A stretch of 43,528 nt of DNA from positions 1-43,528 of the forward strand of contig JAFVWN010000030.1 of the NCBI GenBank assembly GCA_017501645.1. Direction: 5' to 3'. Source of the DNA: Clostridia bacterium. GTDB taxonomy: Bacteria > Bacillota > Clostridia > Christensenellales > UBA1242. Numbering within the stretch: position 1 is the first letter of the stretch; the number at the start of each line of letters is the position of its first letter. Position numbers and translations under genes: made by a program. The notes under the pieces are model-generated. The model worked only from the letters and a program-made list of their open reading frames with translations. It had not been told where the DNA came from and ran no database searches. This document shows positions 40,540-43,528 of this stretch, piece by piece.

Positions 40540-41546
40540 TGGATGTTAATTCGGTTGTTATTTCTTCAAGAATTAGGCTTGCTAGGTCTCTTAAAAATTA
40601 TGTATTTCCGTCTTGTTTAGTTGGTGAAGAGGGATACAAAGTAATCAAAGAAGTTGCGGATGTTGTAACTAATCTTGATGGAGAGTATAAAGTGTTTACA
40701 ATGGAAAGACTTCCTGCTCTTGATGCTGAAGTAATGCAAGAAAAACACCTGATTTCTTCAAATTTGCTCAACAATAAAGCAAGCGGTGCGGTGATTTTAA
40801 GTGATGATGAAACAATTTCTATTATGGTGAACGAAGAAGACCATATAAGGGCTCAATGCTTTATGAAAGGTCTTTCTTTGGGTGTGGCGTATGAAACTCT
40901 AAATAAAATTGATGATGCTTTAATTGAAAACCTTGATATAGCCTATGATGATACTTTGGGTTTTTTAAACAGTTGTATAACCAATGTTGGGACAGGAATG
41001 AGGGCTTCTGTAATGTTGTTTTTACCAGCACTTACTTTATCTAATCAAATGAATAGTGTCATTAATAATCTATCTAATCAAAGACTTACTGTTAGGGGGG
41101 TGTTTGGTGAAGGTAGTGAGGCTCAAGGCTATTTATATCAAGTATCAAATGCAAGAAGTTTAGGAGTTACTGAAAAGGACATAATTAATAAAGTAATTCA
41201 ATCAACGCTAAAGCTTTGCGAACTTGAACTAGAAGCAAGAAAATTGCTTGTTCAAAACAATGATGTAGAACTTAAAGACAGAGTGTTTAGAGCTTGGGGA
41301 GTACTTACAAATGCATATACATTATCTGCTGATGAGTTTATGAAATGTGCAGGCGAAGTTAAAATAGGAATAGCATTAGGGTTTATTAAACTAAAAGATA
41401 ATTCTCTTATTGACAAGCTTTTATTTGATGCTCTTCCAAGTTCGTTAACACAACTTGCGGGACAAGAAGTTCTTGGTGAAAAAGAAGAAAAAATGTTTAG
41501 AGCAAAATTCATCTCTACAACATTAAAATCTGCAAGAATAAAATAA
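40536..41546 (+). CDS. mcsB: Protein-arginine kinase McsB
   Basis: Phosphorylates arginines on CtsR and on damaged proteins, marking them for ClpC-ClpP. It has the phosphagen-kinase fold without the N-terminal guanidino domain. VISSRIRLARSL is the ATP-binding start, TNVGTGMRASVM the kinase signature, and VRGVFGEGSEAQGYLYQVSN the conserved loop. The 336 aa are near full length. ATG 40536 overlaps the mcsA stop; ATG 40539 is another possible start. AAGGAGG precedes both. Confidence 0.95.
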   Translation: MMDVNSVVISSRIRLARSLKNYVFPSCLVGEEGYKVIKEVADVVTNLDGEYKVFTMERLPALDAEVMQEKHLISSNLLNNKASGAVILSDDETISIMVNEEDHIRAQCFMKGLSLGVAYETLNKIDDALIENLDIAYDDTLGFLNSCITNVGTGMRASVMLFLPALTLSNQMNSVINNLSNQRLTVRGVFGEGSEAQGYLYQVSNARSLGVTEKDIINKVIQSTLKLCELELEARKLLVQNNDVELKDRVFRAWGVLTNAYTLSADEFMKCAGEVKIGIALGFIKLKDNSLIDKLLFDALPSSLTQLAGQEVLGEKEEKMFRAKFISTTLKSARIK

Positions 41547-41631
41547 AAAAACGCAAAACAACGCAAAAAGACAATGAAAAATAGGTAAAAAACAATAAAA
41601 CATACAAAATCTTATGTAAAGGAGAAAAATT

Positions 41632-43528
41632 ATGTTTTCATATAGTATGACGGGAAATGTTAAAAAAGCTCTTGAAAATGCTGCAAGACTAACAGCTAGT
41701 CTTGGTGAAGATAAAGTGGGGACAGAACATATTTTATATGGTCTAGCGAAGACAACTGGTTCTGTTGCTAGTAGACTTTTAGAGTACTATGATGCAACTG
41801 CAAATAATATTTTGGCAATGATAAAAAGAACTAAAGTTAGTTCAGCTCCGCTTGTTGGTAGGGTTACTGTTGAGTACACTCCAAGAGTAAAAGATATTAT
41901 AAGAACAGCTGCTGCAATTTGTTATGAAACAGGGTCTGGAAGTATTGTAACTGAACATATTCTTTATGCTCTTTTAAGAGACAGGGGGTCAATGGCTGTA
42001 AGCATATTAGAGCAAGGACTTCATATTAATGTAGATGCTCTTATGAATCAAACAGGTGCATTAATTTCTGGTTATGAAAATGCAGATGTATATGCAACAA
42101 AAGAATCTAGTGTAAATAATGATTCTAGAGCTAATAATTATGAAAAAAGTAAAGATTCTAAACCTAATCAAAAAAATGTAAATGCTGGGCTTCCAGAAGT
42201 TTTAAGAGATATGGGTATTGACCTAACTGCTCGTGCAAAAATGGGTAAGATGGACCCAATTATTGGCAGAGAACAAGAAACTAAACGAATTATTGAAATT
42301 CTATGTAGAAAGACAAAGAATAATCCAGTTTTGATTGGTGAGGCGGGTGTTGGTAAATCTGCTGTTGTTGAGGGACTTGCTCAAGCTATTGTAAAAGATG
42401 AAGTTCCTGAGCTTTTAAAAGGCAAAACAATATTCTCTCTTGAAATTGGTTCATTGATGGCTGGTACTAAATATCGTGGTAGTATGGAAGAAAAACTTAA
42501 AAATGCTATCGAAACGATTATTGGTGCAAAAGACATTATTGTATTTATTGATGAGATTCATATGCTTGCGCAAGCGGGAAACAAAGAAGGGGAAGTTTCT
42601 CCAGCTGATATGCTAAAGCCTTATCTTGCAAGAGGTGAGCTTCAAACAATTGGTGCTACAACTACTGACGAATATAGACAGTTTATTGAAAAAGATAAAG
42701 CTTTAGAAAGAAGATTTCAACCAATAATTGTTGATCAACCAAGTGAAGAAGATGCAATTAAAATTTTAAAAGGTATAAGAGATTCTTACGAAGCCTTCCA
42801 TAAAGTAAAAATTACAGATGAAGCAATTGAGTCGGCAGTTAACCTTTCTGTTAGATATATAATGGATAGAAGTTTACCGGATAAAGCAATTGATCTTATT
42901 GATGAGGCTTGCAGTCACGCAAAGGTTGGTGCTTCTGTTGCTTCTCCAAAACTTAAAGAGCTCGAAAAGGAACTTCAAGAACTTGAAGACTTGAAAGAAG
43001 AAGCAAAAAGATTAGAAAACTTTGAAGGGGCAAAAACTTATAAAGACCAAGCGGACAAAATTCGTGAAGAAATTAAATCTTTAAGAGATGACTGGTCTTC
43101 TTCTAAAAATGAGCAAGATGCAGAAATTGGTGAAGAAGATATTGCAAAAGTTGTTGCAAGTTGGACTAAGATACCTGTAACTAAACTTACTGCAAGTGAA
43201 AAAGACAAGCTGATAAATCTTGAGGCAACACTTCACAAGCGAGTTATTGGTCAAAATGAGGCTGTTGTTGCTGTATCTAAGGCTATTAGAAGAGCAAGGG
43301 CAGGGCTTAAAGACCCAAAACGCCCAATTGGTTCGTTTATTTTCCTTGGTCCTACTGGTGTTGGTAAGACAGAACTAACAAAAGCTCTTGCTGAAGCTTT
43401 GTTTGATGATGAAAATATGGTTATCAGGCTTGATATGAGTGAGTATATGGAGGCTCATTCAGTTGCAAAACTCATAGGCGCACCTCCGGGATATGTGGGT
43501 CATGATGATGGAGGTCAATTAACGGAGC
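41632..43528 (+). CDS. clpC: ATP-dependent Clp protease ATPase subunit ClpC (partial)
   Basis: AAA+ unfoldase that feeds phosphoarginine-marked and damaged proteins to ClpP. Clp_N repeats span residues 1 to about 145 (TEHILYGLA, repeated at about 105). AAA-1 has Walker [10 protein letters not shown] (about 237). The middle domain, with UVR-like helices ([20 protein letters not shown]), is diagnostic for ClpC and binds McsB/MecA. AAA-2 starts with GPTGVGKTE (about 574). The gene runs off the window after about 632 of an expected 810 or so residues. AAAGGAG lies 7 bases before the ATG. Confidence 0.95.
   Translation, partial: MFSYSMTGNVKKALENAARLTASLGEDKVGTEHILYGLAKTTGSVASRLLEYYDATANNILAMIKRTKVSSAPLVGRVTVEYTPRVKDIIRTAAAICYETGSGSIVTEHILYALLRDRGSMAVSILEQGLHINVDALMNQTGALISGYENADVYATKESSVNNDSRANNYEKSKDSKPNQKNVNAGLPEVLRDMGIDLTARAKMGKMDPIIGREQETKRIIEILCRKTKNNPVLIGEAGVGKSAVVEGLAQAIVKDEVPELLKGKTIFSLEIGSLMAGTKYRGSMEEKLKNAIETIIGAKDIIVFIDEIHMLAQAGNKEGEVSPADMLKPYLARGELQTIGATTTDEYRQFIEKDKALERRFQPIIVDQPSEEDAIKILKGIRDSYEAFHKVKITDEAIESAVNLSVRYIMDRSLPDKAIDLIDEACSHAKVGASVASPKLKELEKELQELEDLKEEAKRLENFEGAKTYKDQADKIREEIKSLRDDWSSSKNEQDAEIGEEDIAKVVASWTKIPVTKLTASEKDKLINLEATLHKRVIGQNEAVVAVSKAIRRARAGLKDPKRPIGSFIFLGPTGVGKTELTKALAEALFDDENMVIRLDMSEYMEAHSVAKLIGAPPGYVGHDDGGQLTE

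Overview
The window looks like a stretch of chromosome from an A+T-rich, low-GC Gram-positive bacterium (Bacillota, most likely an uncultured gut-type member of the Clostridia). This rests on the plsX-rnc-smc-ftsY-ylxM-ffh-rpsP-khpA-rimM-trmD gene order, a CtsR-McsA-McsB-ClpC stress operon, an L19-type leader, near-consensus SigA promoters, strong AAGGAG ribosome binding sites, and a secreted leucine-rich-repeat protein and a lipoprotein typical of gut Firmicutes. No rRNA, CRISPR array, transposase, integrase or phage gene was seen.

Layout. 1-2712: a terminator-ended structured RNA of unrecognised class, a repeat-rich stretch made of ATTCATCATT motifs, and a secreted beta-helix/BspA-like LRR protein. 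2929-12225: lipid, RNA-processing, chromosome and protein-targeting core (plsX, rnc, smc, ftsY, ylxM, ffh), interrupted between ffh and rpsP by three tandem 153-bp palindromic repeats, then rpsP and khpA. 12262-13609: rimM-trmD, preceded by a heptad repeat matching a CtsR operator. 13988-20267: rbgA, rnhB, yraN, a short pyrophosphatase, rplS with a leader RNA, and polA, whose stop codon lies inside a palindrome that is partly duplicated 149 bp downstream.

20577-30520: accessory and housekeeping singletons: a GNAT protein, a lytic transglycosylase, an ASCH-domain protein, a PH-domain membrane protein, a frameshifted gene remnant, a 1,327-residue lipoprotein, a second GNAT enzyme, a tRNA-Leu(AAG), a short-chain dehydrogenase and a diverged nucleoside diphosphate kinase. 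Most have their own promoter and a shared bidirectional terminator.

30663-39543: the most unusual region. Two uncharacterised genes in tandem are followed by a protein with two TIR-like domains plus Sel1/TPR repeats, which is translationally linked to a second, all-Sel1 protein. Facing them is a zinc-ribbon multi-pass membrane protein. An XRE-regulator remnant, another unknown gene and a YpsA-type SLOG protein follow. This is the best candidate for an undescribed signalling or defence system; the link between its parts is inferred from position only.

39585-43528: a heat-shock operon with a textbook CtsR box, ctsR-mcsA-mcsB-clpC, with clpC running off the end of the window.
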